This document shows positions 44,758 to 53,972 of a stretch of DNA of 64,000 bases, one piece after another. The notes under the pieces are model-generated. The model was not told the DNA's origin. It worked only from the letters and a program-made list of their open reading frames with translations, and did no database searches. Position 1 is the first letter of the stretch. Each line of letters opens with the position of its first letter. Location of the stretch: contig JAQYWC010000054.1 in NCBI GenBank assembly GCA_030145245.1, positions 1 to 64,000 of the forward strand, in the 5' to 3' direction. The translations under genes and the position numbers were made by a program. Origin of the DNA: Desulfobacterium sp. Lineage in GTDB: Bacteria > Desulfobacterota > Desulfobacteria > Desulfobacterales > Desulfobacteraceae.

Positions 44758-46035
44758 ATGCATAAAACAGAGTGGTTGGAATATATCAATCTGATCAATC
44801 GGGAAGTCGTACCCGCCCTTGGGTGTACGGAACCTGTTACGGTTGCCCTGGCTGCTGCCCGGGCAGCTGAGGCCCTTGGGAAAACGCCGGAAGGCGTGAC
44901 CGCAAGGGTGAGCAGTAACCTTTTGAAGAACGGAATGGGGGTTGCCGTGCCGGGCACGGGTATGGCCGGGCTTCCCATTGCCGCTGCCGTGGGCGCCATT
45001 TGCGGAAAATCAGAGCTGGGCCTTGAAGTGCTGCGGGACTTAACCGGGGAGGCCGTGGAGCAAGGGAAGAAGATGATCAATCTCGGCCAGGTCTCGGTCG
45101 AGCTTGCAAATACCGAGGAGCTGCTTTATACGGACGTGATGGTTTCCGCAGGGGATGATTCCGCCCGATGCATCATTGCCCAGGAACACAATGCCATCGT
45201 GTGTGTGGAGCGAAATGGCGAAGAGGTGTTCAGCGTGCCCTGGCCCCATGACATCGAGACGGAAGAGGCGTGGAACCTGACGGTGGAATCGATCTACGAT
45301 TTTGCAATGAATGCCCCGCTTGAATCTATCCGCTTTATCCTGGAAGCCGCACGGCTCAACGATAGTGTAGCCCAGGCTGGGCTTGACGGTGATTATGGCT
45401 TAAAGGTGGGCCGGTCCATCTACGAAGATATCAAAAGCGGTTTTCGCTCCGACGATATGGCGTTGTTTGCGACCCGGCTGACAGCCGCAGCCTCGGATGC
45501 ACGGATGGACGGCATCATGAAGCCGGTGATGAGTAATTCCGGAAGCGGGAACCAGGGGATTACCGCAACCATGCCGGTGGTGGCCTATGCCCGCTGGTTG
45601 AAAAAGGATGATGAAGACCTGGCCCGGGCCCTGATCATGAGTCATCTGACATCGATCCACCTGAAACATTATCTTGGCCGCCTCTCCGCTCTCTGCGGCG
45701 CCATTCTGGCGGCCACAGGCGCCAGCTGCGGGATCGTGACTCTTTTGGGCGGCGGGCTGGAGGAGATCGAGTACGCCATCAAAAATATGATCGGAAGCAT
45801 CACCGGCATGATCTGCGACGGGGCAAAATCTTCATGCGCCTTGAAAGTCGCCGCAGCTGTTGAAGTCGCCATCAATTCAGCTTACCTTGCCATGAGAAAG
45901 AATGGTGTCCCCGGACGGGAAGGCATTCTGGACTGCAATCTTGAAACTGCAATTAAAAACCTGGGTGACCTTGGTTCCTTCGGCATGGTCGGAACCGATA
46001 AGGTGATTCTGGACATCATGATCGCCAAACAGTAG
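44758..46035 (+). CDS. cyuA: L-cysteine desulfidase family protein (CyuA/UPF0597)
   Basis: 425 residues. Conserved Cys23 is in PALGCTEPVTVALA. Additional cysteines lie in GASCGIVTLLGGG and MICDGAKSSCALKVA, the likely ligands of the labile 4Fe-4S cluster. SGSGNQGITATMPV is the glycine-rich loop of the serine dehydratase alpha fold. The family converts cysteine to pyruvate, ammonia and sulfide under anaerobic conditions; some members act on serine. AAGGAAC precedes the ATG. It ends the regulator-ridA-symporter-cyuA unit and is followed by a strong terminator. Confidence 0.88.
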   Translation: MHKTEWLEYINLINREVVPALGCTEPVTVALAAARAAEALGKTPEGVTARVSSNLLKNGMGVAVPGTGMAGLPIAAAVGAICGKSELGLEVLRDLTGEAVEQGKKMINLGQVSVELANTEELLYTDVMVSAGDDSARCIIAQEHNAIVCVERNGEEVFSVPWPHDIETEEAWNLTVESIYDFAMNAPLESIRFILEAARLNDSVAQAGLDGDYGLKVGRSIYEDIKSGFRSDDMALFATRLTAAASDARMDGIMKPVMSNSGSGNQGITATMPVVAYARWLKKDDEDLARALIMSHLTSIHLKHYLGRLSALCGAILAATGASCGIVTLLGGGLEEIEYAIKNMIGSITGMICDGAKSSCALKVAAAVEVAINSAYLAMRKNGVPGREGILDCNLETAIKNLGDLGSFGMVGTDKVILDIMIAKQ

Positions 46036-46079
46036 TTTCCCTCCATAATATCCCCATAAGTCCAACCCCATGGATGAGC

Positions 46080-46115
46080 GATGCCACCGCAACATGTTGC
46101 GGTGGCATCGTTTTT
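46080..46115 (+). terminator. Perfect palindrome terminator after cyuA
   Basis: The 30 bases at 46080-46109 form a perfect palindrome (arm GATGCCACCGCAACA, centre ACATGT), followed by a T5 run (46111-46115). It ends the cyuA operon and, on the other strand, faces the mttB gene end. Its CAACATGTTG core recurs in the hairpin at 53936. Confidence 0.85.
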
Positions 46116-46144
46116 CCAGGGGCGGAACTCAACCTGGGATTATC

Positions 46145-47599
46145 CTAAGGGATCATCTCCCCCCGGTTAATCCTCTCAATCACCGTATCATTGATATCCG
46201 GGAAGTAGAGTTTTTTCCGTGCGGCACTGTTGACCAGTTCTTCCCACTTGATAAATGCATCCACATTGCGGAGGGTATGCTCCGCATTTTTCGGGCCGCC
46301 TTTTTCTCCAATTTCGCGGATACCTTCCATTGCCTCGGTGTCGGTGGGCAAATAGAGGGGAATGACGCCAATGTCTTTAGGCGCTTCCTTGAACAGGGTC
46401 AGATTTTTACGCTCCCGCTGGCAATCTTCCTCAAATTTTTCCAGACTGAAAAAATTGAGGCTGCCCATGGCACCCATGGCATGCCGGATAATATGGACAC
46501 CATATTTTCGAAGGCTGTTTCGACTCAACTCGGATTCGAATACCGACTCGTTATTCAAGGCGGAGATGCTGGTGCTGCCGCCGGACTGGGCCGAGGGGAG
46601 TTTGGTGATCCAGTTGTTGAGCCGCGCCATGGCCGCATTGATCAGCGGTTGATGGGGAGAGCTGTAGGAAAGATCCCCTCCGGCTTCCGTAACACCCGGA
46701 ATACCGCCATGCATGCAGAAAACGCCGGGATTGACGGTCTGGGCCATGACGATCATGAACAATACCTGGGCATGAATCTGGGTCAGCAGCGCTTCCGGGC
46801 TTCCCGGTCCTGAAGATCCGGCAATGGTCAAATCCAGCAGCAACAGGTTAGCGCCGCTCCGGGCACTTCTCAGAAAGGGGCTCACCATGGTACCCATCGG
46901 TGCCAGTGACGTGATCAGACTGGTGCCATCCACCCAGTCATCCTTGCCGACCAGAAATTTCATCTCATCATCGGTGAATCCTTTGGTTGCCGTCATCTTA
47001 AATCCGGAGTAGGCCTGCTCCATGATCTGGGCCCGCTCAAATGCAGTAATGCTTTTATCCGTCTCCACCGGCAGACTGAAAATGCCTACGACATCCTGAT
47101 TCTCCCCCACACAACGAGCAATCTTTTCAAACTCCTTCCGGTTGGCCTGGCGGAGCTCGTCATCGAACATGCGTTTCAAAAAAGGGGGTGTCGCTCCCGT
47201 ACCAAACGTATTTTTTCCAGGATCTCCAGCCCAGGTTCTGGGACATTTCTCAAGACAGGCATCAATATAGGATTCTTTCACAGGAATGAAAATAGCGGTC
47301 TCATTCTCAAAATCAATGGCATCCGCCTCCATCAGGATCTCCATCAGATCCGGGCTTTCGGAAATGTTCATACCGATTTCCGAAAGCACCTTTTTCGCAT
47401 TGGCATGAATTCGCTCATAGGTCTCTTTTTCATTGATCAGATCCGCCATATCCGCCAGCCTGGACTGGGCCTTATTCGCAACGTCCCCTGCCGCCCCATG
47501 GCGGGTCAAATCCTCATAAATGGCTTTCGCCGCTTTAAAATTAAACTCATCTTCCTGCTTCAAAGCCTGTTCAAGTGTTCCCATGGCATTGTCACCCAT
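46145..47599 (-). CDS. MttB-family trimethylamine:corrinoid methyltransferase homologue, no pyrrolysine
   Basis: 484 residues. The middle and C-terminal parts match the MttB TIM-barrel family: VLSEIGMNISESPDLMEILM, AIDFENETAIFIPVKESYID, GSSGPGSPEALLTQIHAQVL and VFCMHGGIPGVTEAGG. No in-frame amber codon occurs, so this is a non-pyrrolysine member such as the MtgB glycine-betaine, MtcB or MtpB types, which demethylate quaternary amines for a corrinoid protein. The N-terminal 65 residues (LEQALKQEDEFNFKAAKAIY) are an extra charged helical extension. No corrinoid protein or RamA gene is adjacent. AAGGGG precedes the ATG. A sigma-54 promoter candidate lies 60-76 bp upstream. Confidence 0.85.
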   Translation of the reverse strand: MGDNAMGTLEQALKQEDEFNFKAAKAIYEDLTRHGAAGDVANKAQSRLADMADLINEKETYERIHANAKKVLSEIGMNISESPDLMEILMEADAIDFENETAIFIPVKESYIDACLEKCPRTWAGDPGKNTFGTGATPPFLKRMFDDELRQANRKEFEKIARCVGENQDVVGIFSLPVETDKSITAFERAQIMEQAYSGFKMTATKGFTDDEMKFLVGKDDWVDGTSLITSLAPMGTMVSPFLRSARSGANLLLLDLTIAGSSGPGSPEALLTQIHAQVLFMIVMAQTVNPGVFCMHGGIPGVTEAGGDLSYSSPHQPLINAAMARLNNWITKLPSAQSGGSTSISALNNESVFESELSRNSLRKYGVHIIRHAMGAMGSLNFFSLEKFEEDCQRERKNLTLFKEAPKDIGVIPLYLPTDTEAMEGIREIGEKGGPKNAEHTLRNVDAFIKWEELVNSAARKKLYFPDINDTVIERINRGEMIP

Positions 47600-47658
47600 T
47601 ATTTTTCCCCTTTTTCCACATATTGTATGTTTTGTTCCATGATCTCATCTAAAAGTAA

Positions 47659-47675
47659 AACAAGTTATGTGCCAA
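47659..47675 (-). promoter_or_regulatory. Sigma-54 (-24/-12) promoter of mttB homologue
   Basis: Read on the minus strand, TTGGCACATAACTTGTT contains TGGCAC, five bases, then TTGT. This matches the sigma-54 consensus TGGCAC-N5-TTGC with one mismatch. It lies 60-76 bp before the mttB start, so transcription would begin at about 47648. Confidence 0.7.
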
Positions 47676-47856
47676 AGCACACACGGCCAAACTTCCCGAC
47701 TGTAATTTTTATTACCCTCTGGTCTGAAAGTCCCACCGTTCCAGGCTATTATCCTTTTTAGGAAATGTTTAATAGAAGCTAAATAAAAGTTATTTTATAA
47801 TTCGCGACCATCATTTGAAGAAAAAACTTCAATTAACCGACAATTATTTTTCTATA

Positions 47857-47900
47857 GAAAAATTTTTTGCACTGTTTCGGTCTGTACGAAAAATTTTTTG
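47857..47900. repeat. 13-bp direct repeats in the mttB/lipoprotein interval
   Basis: GAAAAATTTTTTG occurs at 47857-47869 and again at 47888-47900, 31 bp apart (three helical turns). They lie about 185-230 bp upstream of the sigma-54 element for mttB and before the lipoprotein gene. They could be enhancer sites for a sigma-54 activator. Confidence 0.45.
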
Positions 47901-48064
47901 ACATAAAACCATTTCAGATTTTTAATCCGATATTCTTGCTATCTTTTTGAGTATGTTGTATCTGGAATAAGGTCTTTGGTAGAAACCCAACACGACATGT
48001 TTTTCAGAAAAAGTACACTACAGAATCAGCAGCAAGTTGAAATATCTATCATTAAAACAATGAA

Positions 48065-49987
48065 ATGAATATGGCATTTAAACTCCGGAAAATGATATTC
48101 AGCTTTCTCTTCTTTTTTGTTCTCTCTTTTTTGTTGCCCGGTTGTACGCTGATGCAGGTTAGAGAAGATGCTAAAATATTAAAAACATCAATAGCTTTAG
48201 TAGGTACCGTTTCAAGTACACTTTCTTTCGACGAAATGCCGGTCGTTGTCGCCGCCTATTCTAAAAAGGATAGCAAGAGAACAATCGTTCATTATGCGAT
48301 GTTACATGAACCCGGACCTTATGAATTAATGGTTCCCGTGGGGGTTCACAACATTGTTGCGTTTGGTGATAAGAATAAAAATTTGCTTTATGACAAAGGG
48401 GAACCTGCAGGACAGATTCTCTCGGCAGAACAAGTTTCTGCGCCTGCCGGAGGCGTGGCTGGGAATTTGAATATTCACCTGTCAGAACACAATCATCCCA
48501 AAGTAGACTTCCCGGTTGGGTACCAGATCCAGCCCAAAGCGCACAAAAAATTCCATAGCACATGCCCGGGCGCAATAGCAAAAGTGGATGACTATTTGTT
48601 CTCGGAGGAATATGGAAAAAAAGGATTTTGGGCCGGTTTGGAGTTTTTTAAGGAAATTGGCGGCAATGTTTATTTTCTTGAAGCATACGATCCGGCAAAA
48701 ATTCCTATCCTTTTTGTCCACGGCGCTGCAGGGTCTCCACAAAATTGGCGAACATTTTTTGAAGGTATCGACCGTGACAGATATCAACCGTGGATTTATT
48801 ATTATCCGTCAGGCTCATCCCTTGATTCGATGTCCCATTTGCTGCTATGGAAAATGCAAAATTTGCAGGCCAAGTATAAATTCAATCAACTGTGCATTAC
48901 GGCCCACAGCATGGGGGGGCTTGTTGTTCGGTCTTTTTTGGTAAAATATGGCCCATTATTCCCCTCAATTGCCTGTTTTATCTCAATTTCAACGCCATGG
49001 GGCGGGGAGGAGCTTGCGGAAACGGGTGTGAAATACTCCCCTGCCGTCGTTCCGGCTTGGAGAAATATGCAACCGGGAAGCGAATTTATCAAATCGATAT
49101 ATGATAAAAAGATGCCACCCGCAGTGGATCATTACCTGTTCTTTGGACACAAGGGCAATCGAAATATACTGCGGCCCAATAACGACAAGGTGGTCACTTT
49201 GGCAAGTCAGCTTGATCCGCGCGCACAAAGGGGTGCCAAAATGATTTATGGCTATAATGAAGACCATGTCAGTATCCTTTCAAGCCAACAGGTCCTGTCT
49301 CAATTTAACACCATACTTGCCGACAGATATCAAAAAGCAAAGGCGACGGATAAAATATCGGGCAACCGATTGCGAGTCGATTTTACGTTTGATTTTCCAA
49401 AAGAACTGCCCAGGCCCATGCCCGCACTATATCTTCGACCAGCCGATGAAAAAGGGACTGAGACCTGGCTGTATATCAGCCCTGACGATACAGGACGAGA
49501 ATACGGCCCATTTCCATCAGGGGATTATGAGGTGAGTTTGTTCGCCCCTGCATTCGCACCGGAGCCTTTCAGCAGATCCATCCGCATTGAAGCGGGCGCG
49601 GTTCCCAGGGCCACATTTGTTTTAAAACCTGTAGGTTTCCTTCGCGGATATGTTGTCAAACATGGACAACGCGATATTCAACTCGGTGAATCGCCACAAC
49701 CGGATTCTGAAATTGAGATACAATCCATAACATTAAGCGGAGGAGAGGTCCATCGTACCCTGATTCCTCTGCAAAAAGAGGACAACGATTCAGAACATTA
49801 CTTGTCGGCAACGGATTTCTCGTCCAAAGGGACTTTTTTCTTTTTTGGACTGCCGGGCGGGACATACGAACTGACCATAATCGCAAAAGGGTATGAAACA
49901 TATTCCGGGATTTACACCGTGATACCAGGGCAATACCAAAATACAATACGCATTGAGCTTGAGGAGAAAATCGTTGATTCTTCATAA
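48065..49987 (+). CDS. Lipoprotein with alpha/beta-hydrolase (lipase-like) domain
   Basis: 640 residues. A signal peptide ends in the lipobox LLPGC (Cys27), so it is a lipoprotein. An N-terminal beta domain (residues 40-140) precedes an alpha/beta hydrolase: oxyanion-region FVHGAAGSPQNW (217-228), nucleophile elbow TAHSMGGLVVRS with Ser282, Asp374 in PNNDKVVTLAS and His401 in NEDHVSILSS as the triad. The C-terminal 220 residues look like two carboxypeptidase-regulatory-like beta sandwiches (GPFPSGDYEVSLFAP and FGLPGGTYELTIIAKG). It is probably an esterase or lipase at the cell envelope. The start is weakly supported; there is no good ribosome site. It diverges from mttB. Confidence 0.85.
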   Translation: MNMAFKLRKMIFSFLFFFVLSFLLPGCTLMQVREDAKILKTSIALVGTVSSTLSFDEMPVVVAAYSKKDSKRTIVHYAMLHEPGPYELMVPVGVHNIVAFGDKNKNLLYDKGEPAGQILSAEQVSAPAGGVAGNLNIHLSEHNHPKVDFPVGYQIQPKAHKKFHSTCPGAIAKVDDYLFSEEYGKKGFWAGLEFFKEIGGNVYFLEAYDPAKIPILFVHGAAGSPQNWRTFFEGIDRDRYQPWIYYYPSGSSLDSMSHLLLWKMQNLQAKYKFNQLCITAHSMGGLVVRSFLVKYGPLFPSIACFISISTPWGGEELAETGVKYSPAVVPAWRNMQPGSEFIKSIYDKKMPPAVDHYLFFGHKGNRNILRPNNDKVVTLASQLDPRAQRGAKMIYGYNEDHVSILSSQQVLSQFNTILADRYQKAKATDKISGNRLRVDFTFDFPKELPRPMPALYLRPADEKGTETWLYISPDDTGREYGPFPSGDYEVSLFAPAFAPEPFSRSIRIEAGAVPRATFVLKPVGFLRGYVVKHGQRDIQLGESPQPDSEIEIQSITLSGGEVHRTLIPLQKEDNDSEHYLSATDFSSKGTFFFFGLPGGTYELTIIAKGYETYSGIYTVIPGQYQNTIRIELEEKIVDSS

Positions 49988-50044
49988 TGGCATCGCTTCA
50001 AAAATCATGATGGATGCAAATAGCTCATGGCCAACCAAACAGTT

Positions 50045-50091
50045 AACCGGACCTGAAAAAGCTCCTTTTTACTCCGCTTTTCAGGCCGGTT
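50045..50091 (+). terminator. Hairpin after the lipoprotein gene
   Basis: AACCGGACCTGAAAA pairs with TTTTCAGGCCGGTT with one bulged base, giving a 14-bp stem. It lies 57 bp beyond the stop. No T-run follows, so it may be a rho-dependent stop or an mRNA stabiliser. Confidence 0.5.
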
Positions 50092-50650
50092 ACTTCGTCG
50101 TTAAACAGGTACATAGAAACTAATTTTCAACATGCGTTTTTAGACATTAATAAATTGAATGTGGGGGGCTTTCGGCTTTCCCTGGCTCATGGGATGGATT
50201 CTCTCCACTAAACTTTGATTTGTATTAGGTGATTTCAATGTGTTTGCATACAACATATCGTGTCGTATACGTGAAAATCATAAAATAAATCAAGTTTACT
50301 TATTTACAATAATAAATAAGATTGCTAATGTACTATAACTGTTAAGGTTTTTCTGCCTTCAAAATTCGCAACTTCGAATAAAAGACATCTTATAGCTATG
50401 TTTAACAAATATAGCCTTAGTTGATCTGCTCTCCTTTTTCCCGTTAATTCATCTCTCGTTCTCGATGCCTACAGAGACTTGTGATTGGAGTGTTTAATTT
50501 TCAGTCATTTATCGTAAAAACAACTGCAGCATTTGAATTTAAGGCTATTTCCATGGAGAGAATACTTCAATGCTATGGACATCGCTCTCAATAGAGAAAC
50601 TCACTTTCAGGTTGAGAGCAGATCCTAGTCCATGATTATATTTTCAAGTT

Positions 50651-50728
50651 AAAGCCAAACCTGTAGCGATGCAGAGACGGAGAGCCACGGATCTCATGGG
50701 GAGGCAATCTGCCTACCGATATAACCGA
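50651..50728 (+). promoter_or_regulatory. c-di-GMP-I (GEMM)-like riboswitch before the PEP-CTERM gene
   Basis: The leader follows the GEMM-I order: AAAGCCAAACC, then a hairpin CTGTAGCGATGCAG capped by the GNRA tetraloop GCGA, then GAGACGGAGAGCCACGG (family: GACGCAAAGCCACGG), then a second hairpin AGGCA-ATC-TGCCT and ACCGATATAACCG. It deviates at several conserved positions (GGAG for GCAA). The gene's AAAGGAGGAG site begins a few bases beyond, so control would be at translation. The call is by eye; a covariance search was not run. Confidence 0.65.
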
Positions 50729-50747
50729 AGATAAAGGAGGAGTATTT

Positions 50748-51329
50748 ATGAAGAAACTAATTGGAATTTTAATGTTTGTCGCTTTATTCTTAACACCAAT
50801 TGTAAATGCAACAGTAATTGATTTTGACGGCTATAGTAGTGGCAACATTATTTCTGGTATCGACCTTGGTGGTGTCACTCTCTCATCGAGTCCTGGCGAT
50901 GATATAAGAATATTCTCAAACAATGAGATGGGTGCATCATACAACTCGCCCTTTAATTCAGCATCATCTTCTATTGGACAGAATCCCATGATAGGCGTTT
51001 TTAGTTATGAGGTAGATTATATAAGCCTATGGGCCGGAGATTCGGGCGGTGATCAAGACTCATGGGAACTTGAGGCTTTCGACAATATTGGAGGATCACT
51101 TGGTGTAGTGACTCAAGGATTATGGGACGGCGATCCTTACACCCAATTGTCAATAGCAATTGCAGGGATATGGAGTTTTGAGGCTCGTTGGACTGGACCA
51201 CTCGTTGGTATCTCATACGATGACCTGGAATTTTCTGATCGTGCTGTACCCGAACCAGCCACAATGGTTCTCTTGGGGCTTGGTATCTTAGGTCTTGCTG
51301 GAGTAAGCAGAAAACGACTTAAGAAATAA
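50748..51329 (+). CDS. PEP-CTERM sorting-domain protein
   Basis: 193 residues with a signal peptide (MKKLIGILMFVALFLTPI, ending VNA) and a C-terminal PEP-CTERM signal: VPEPATMVLLGLGILGLAG followed by basic RKRLKK. The middle is a beta-rich extracellular domain (DFDGYSSGNIISGIDLGGVT; AGDSGGDQDSWELEAFDNIG) resembling DUF-type secreted beta-sandwich proteins. PEP-CTERM proteins are processed by exosortase and usually end up in the envelope or exopolysaccharide matrix. No exosortase gene is in the window. AAAGGAGGAG precedes the ATG. A GEMM-I-like riboswitch lies directly upstream, linking the gene to biofilm-type c-di-GMP control. Confidence 0.9.
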   Translation: MKKLIGILMFVALFLTPIVNATVIDFDGYSSGNIISGIDLGGVTLSSSPGDDIRIFSNNEMGASYNSPFNSASSSIGQNPMIGVFSYEVDYISLWAGDSGGDQDSWELEAFDNIGGSLGVVTQGLWDGDPYTQLSIAIAGIWSFEARWTGPLVGISYDDLEFSDRAVPEPATMVLLGLGILGLAGVSRKRLKK

Positions 51330-51345
51330 CCCATTCCACAAATCC

Positions 51346-51386
51346 AACCACAAGGCAGGGCAGCAAAGGCTCTGCCTTGTGTGGTT
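51346..51386 (+). terminator. Hairpin after the PEP-CTERM gene
   Basis: AACCACAAGGCAG at 51346 pairs with CTGCCTTGTGTGGTT ending at 51386, with a two-base bulge. It lies 16 bp past the stop. No T-run follows. Confidence 0.55.
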
Positions 51387-51399
51387 GAGATACTACATA

Positions 51400-51792
51400 T
51401 GGTATATGGGGGGCATTTTATCTCCTGAAGCATGCCATGTCCATGGCGATGGTTTGCCTGTTTCCAGCAATAGTAATTTCCCGACACAACCATGCAGTGG
51501 TAGACCACCTGGTCTGCATTGAATCGCTTGGCAATGCTGTCAATGACGCCATTGATAAGCTCTCCCGTATCTTCGGATCTGCAAATCTGGATAAAAGTTC
51601 CCAGGAACAGGTTCACATCGCCATGGTGTTTTTCAGCCGTGCAATGAGATGGTACTTTTCCCCATTCACCAGGGTATCATCTTCCCACCGTTTAATTTCC
51701 CGGTTGGCATTGAACAGGTTTATGAGGTCTGATTCCACTTCACTTGGGGAGGAGGAGATGGCCTTGATTTGCAGATGAATTTCGATTTGCTG
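51400..51792 (-). pseudogene. Possible gene remnant opposite the second MCP
   Basis: On the minus strand two open frames abut at ATGTGA (51611-51616). The upstream one has no start codon and reads through RNNVQQIEIHLQIKAISS, DLINLFNANREIKRW and NGEKYHLIARLKN before stopping. The downstream one reads FLGTFIQICRSEDTGELI and AKRFNADQVVYHCMVV. The protein-like composition suggests a decayed coding region, but I do not recognise the family. The rest of 51330-51894 holds only the PEP-CTERM terminator and the promoter side of the MCP. Confidence 0.3.
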
Positions 51793-51894
51793 AACATTGT
51801 TCCTGATTTGTGCTATAAGCAGTGTATTTTGCTATTTTTATAGACCTGTAGAGGTCTTGATATGATTAAGTATTAATTCGAGGAAAATGGAAGA

Positions 51895-53901
51895 ATGAAG
51901 TTTACCTTAAAGACAAAGATGATACTGGCATTCATGTCGGTAGTGGCAATCTCCATTGCTGTAATCTGTACTCTCACCGGTATCAGACTCAGCCGCAACT
52001 CCCTTGAAACCTTCATGCAAAACTCCACGCAACAGCTTACCCAGATTGATGAAGCCATGGGTATCTTTATCAACGAGGCAAAGATGAATGCAGTGATGGT
52101 TTCTAAAAATCCCCTGTTGTCCGAAAACGATAACAGCATCACAACCTATGGGCAGACTACCCGGACTACAGCCATGACCCCCCTGGCAAAGGGCGGTAGT
52201 GAAGCCGAGATATTTGAATTTTTCAGGCTGGTACATGAGGCCCATCCTGCATATGCTTCTGCCTTTTTCGGAACAGAGTATGGCGGATATCTGCAGTATC
52301 CCGCGTCTGACAGAAAGCCCGGTTACAATCCAACCGAGCGGGGGTGGTATAAGCTTGGTTTGACAGACCCGGATAAGGTGGCCCTTTCAGATGCATACAA
52401 GGCCAGCAACGGAGAGATCTCTATCTGTCTGCTGAAAGCGGTCAGGGGAACCGGGTATGAGGTGCTCGGTGTTGCCGGTATTGATATCAAACTGGATGGG
52501 TTGGCGGAGATGGTATCAAGGATGAAGCTCGGCAGGAGCGGATATTTGATCCTTGCCGACGGCAACAACAGGATCATGGTCAATCCCAATAACCCCGGGG
52601 AGAGCTTCAAGAAGATGACGGACAGCGGCATGGAAGCCTATGAAAAGATTGTCAAAGTCTCTTCGGGTCATGTAAACCAGGTATTTAAAGGCGTCCGGTA
52701 CGATGTGAACGTATATACCTCACCTGAGCTTGGCTGGAAACTCATCGGGGTGATCGAGCATGGAGAGATTATGGAGAATGCCTACGCCATGATCTGGAAC
52801 CTGGTATTGATTGGCGGGATTCTCTTTGTTTTCTCGGCTGTCATGGCCTTTTTCTTTGCAGGTTCCATCATCAAGCCCATAAACAGGGTCATTGACGGTC
52901 TAAAGGATATTGCCCAGGGGGAAGGGGATCTGACCATGCGCCTTGAGGTGACCGGTAAGGATGAGATCGGTGAACTGTCGAGCTGGTTTAACCTTTTCAT
53001 TGAGAAGATCCATGACATTCTCAAAGATGTGGCATTCAAATCCAATATCGTCGGCAATGCTTCTGTGGAGCTTTTAAGTATCTCACAGGAGATGTCATCC
53101 GCAGCCGATGTGACATCTGGCAAGGCCGATGACGTTGCCAGGGCCATGGACGAGACAGGTGGAAACATCACCTCCACCGCCGCTGCCATGGATCAGGCAT
53201 CGGCAAATATATCCATGGTTGCCGCAGCCACCGAGGAGATGACCTCCACCATAAATGAGATTGGCCGGAATTCTGAGAAATCAAGGACGATCTCGGAAAA
53301 AGCGGTTGCCAGTGCCAGGGGGGCCTCGGAAAAGATGGGCCGGCTTGAAGCGGCAGCCAAAGATATCGGCAAAGTCACAGAGACCATCACCGATATATCT
53401 GAACAGACCAATCTTCTGGCGTTGAACGCCACCATAGAGGCTGCAAGGGCGGGTGAGGCCGGAAAGGGCTTTGCCGTTGTCGCAGGAGAGATCAAGGAGC
53501 TTTCAAGGCTGACGGCCGAAGCCACCAATGAGATCCGTGATAAAATAACAGGGGTTCAGACCGTAGCCGATGAAGCAATTTTTGAAATCGGGGATGTCTC
53601 CAACATCATCAATGATGTGAACGAGATAACCCTTACCATCGCAACCGCAATTGAGGAGCAGACAGCTGCCACCTCTGAGATCGCAGGCAATGTCTCCCAG
53701 GCGTCGGAGGGGCTTTCCAGTGTAAATGAAAACATGGCCCAGGTTTCTGCTGTAACAGGGGAAATCACAGCCGATGTTGCCGATGTTAACGCCTCTTCCC
53801 ATGAGATCTCCCAGAGCAGCGGCCAGGTGAATTCCAGTGCTGACAACCTTTCTCTGCTGGGGAAAGAGCTTGCTCAACTGGTTGGGAAATTTAAGCTCTA
53901 A
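51895..53901 (+). CDS. Methyl-accepting chemotaxis protein with Cache sensor
   Basis: 668 residues. A membrane helix at residues 7-27 is followed by a periplasmic dCache-like region ([60 protein letters not shown]). A second helix ([20 protein letters not shown]), HAMP ([20 protein letters not shown]) and a signalling domain follow, with [19 protein letters not shown] and [20 protein letters not shown]. The NPTERGWY block is typical of amino-acid-binding Cache domains of the PctA kind. Close in length and tip to the MCP at 4897 but with a different sensor. It has GGAAGA immediately upstream of the ATG. Confidence 0.92.
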   Translation: MKFTLKTKMILAFMSVVAISIAVICTLTGIRLSRNSLETFMQNSTQQLTQIDEAMGIFINEAKMNAVMVSKNPLLSENDNSITTYGQTTRTTAMTPLAKGGSEAEIFEFFRLVHEAHPAYASAFFGTEYGGYLQYPASDRKPGYNPTERGWYKLGLTDPDKVALSDAYKASNGEISICLLKAVRGTGYEVLGVAGIDIKLDGLAEMVSRMKLGRSGYLILADGNNRIMVNPNNPGESFKKMTDSGMEAYEKIVKVSSGHVNQVFKGVRYDVNVYTSPELGWKLIGVIEHGEIMENAYAMIWNLVLIGGILFVFSAVMAFFFAGSIIKPINRVIDGLKDIAQGEGDLTMRLEVTGKDEIGELSSWFNLFIEKIHDILKDVAFKSNIVGNASVELLSISQEMSSAADVTSGKADDVARAMDETGGNITSTAAAMDQASANISMVAAATEEMTSTINEIGRNSEKSRTISEKAVASARGASEKMGRLEAAAKDIGKVTETITDISEQTNLLALNATIEAARAGEAGKGFAVVAGEIKELSRLTAEATNEIRDKITGVQTVADEAIFEIGDVSNIINDVNEITLTIATAIEEQTAATSEIAGNVSQASEGLSSVNENMAQVSAVTGEITADVADVNASSHEISQSSGQVNSSADNLSLLGKELAQLVGKFKL

Positions 53902-53935
53902 GCTATAGTTCAGACCGGCTGAACCATCCATTCAA

Positions 53936-53972
53936 CACGATTCCACCCCCAACATGTTGGGGTGGAATCGTG
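53936..53972 (+). terminator. Palindromic hairpin after the second MCP
   Basis: CACGATTCCACCCCC and GGGGTGGAATCGTG flank AACATGTT, with one bulged C. It lies 34 bp after the MCP stop. It shares the CCACC..CAACATGTTG..GGTGG core with the terminator at 46080 but lacks a T-run. Confidence 0.6.

Larger units (their letters stand above)
47600..48064. other. Divergent intergenic region, A+T-rich
   Basis: About 465 bp between mttB and the lipoprotein gene. It contains the sigma-54 element and the 13-bp repeats listed separately. No open frame looks coding. Confidence 0.6.
49988..50747. other. Long intergenic region before the PEP-CTERM gene
   Basis: About 760 bp. It contains a hairpin just after the lipoprotein gene, a long A+T-rich stretch without coding potential, and the riboswitch-like leader at 50651-50728. 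No other gene was seen. Confidence 0.6.

Noticed and set aside
46145-47599. Pyrrolysine-containing MttB
   Set aside because: There is no in-frame TAG codon, so it belongs to the non-pyrrolysine branch.
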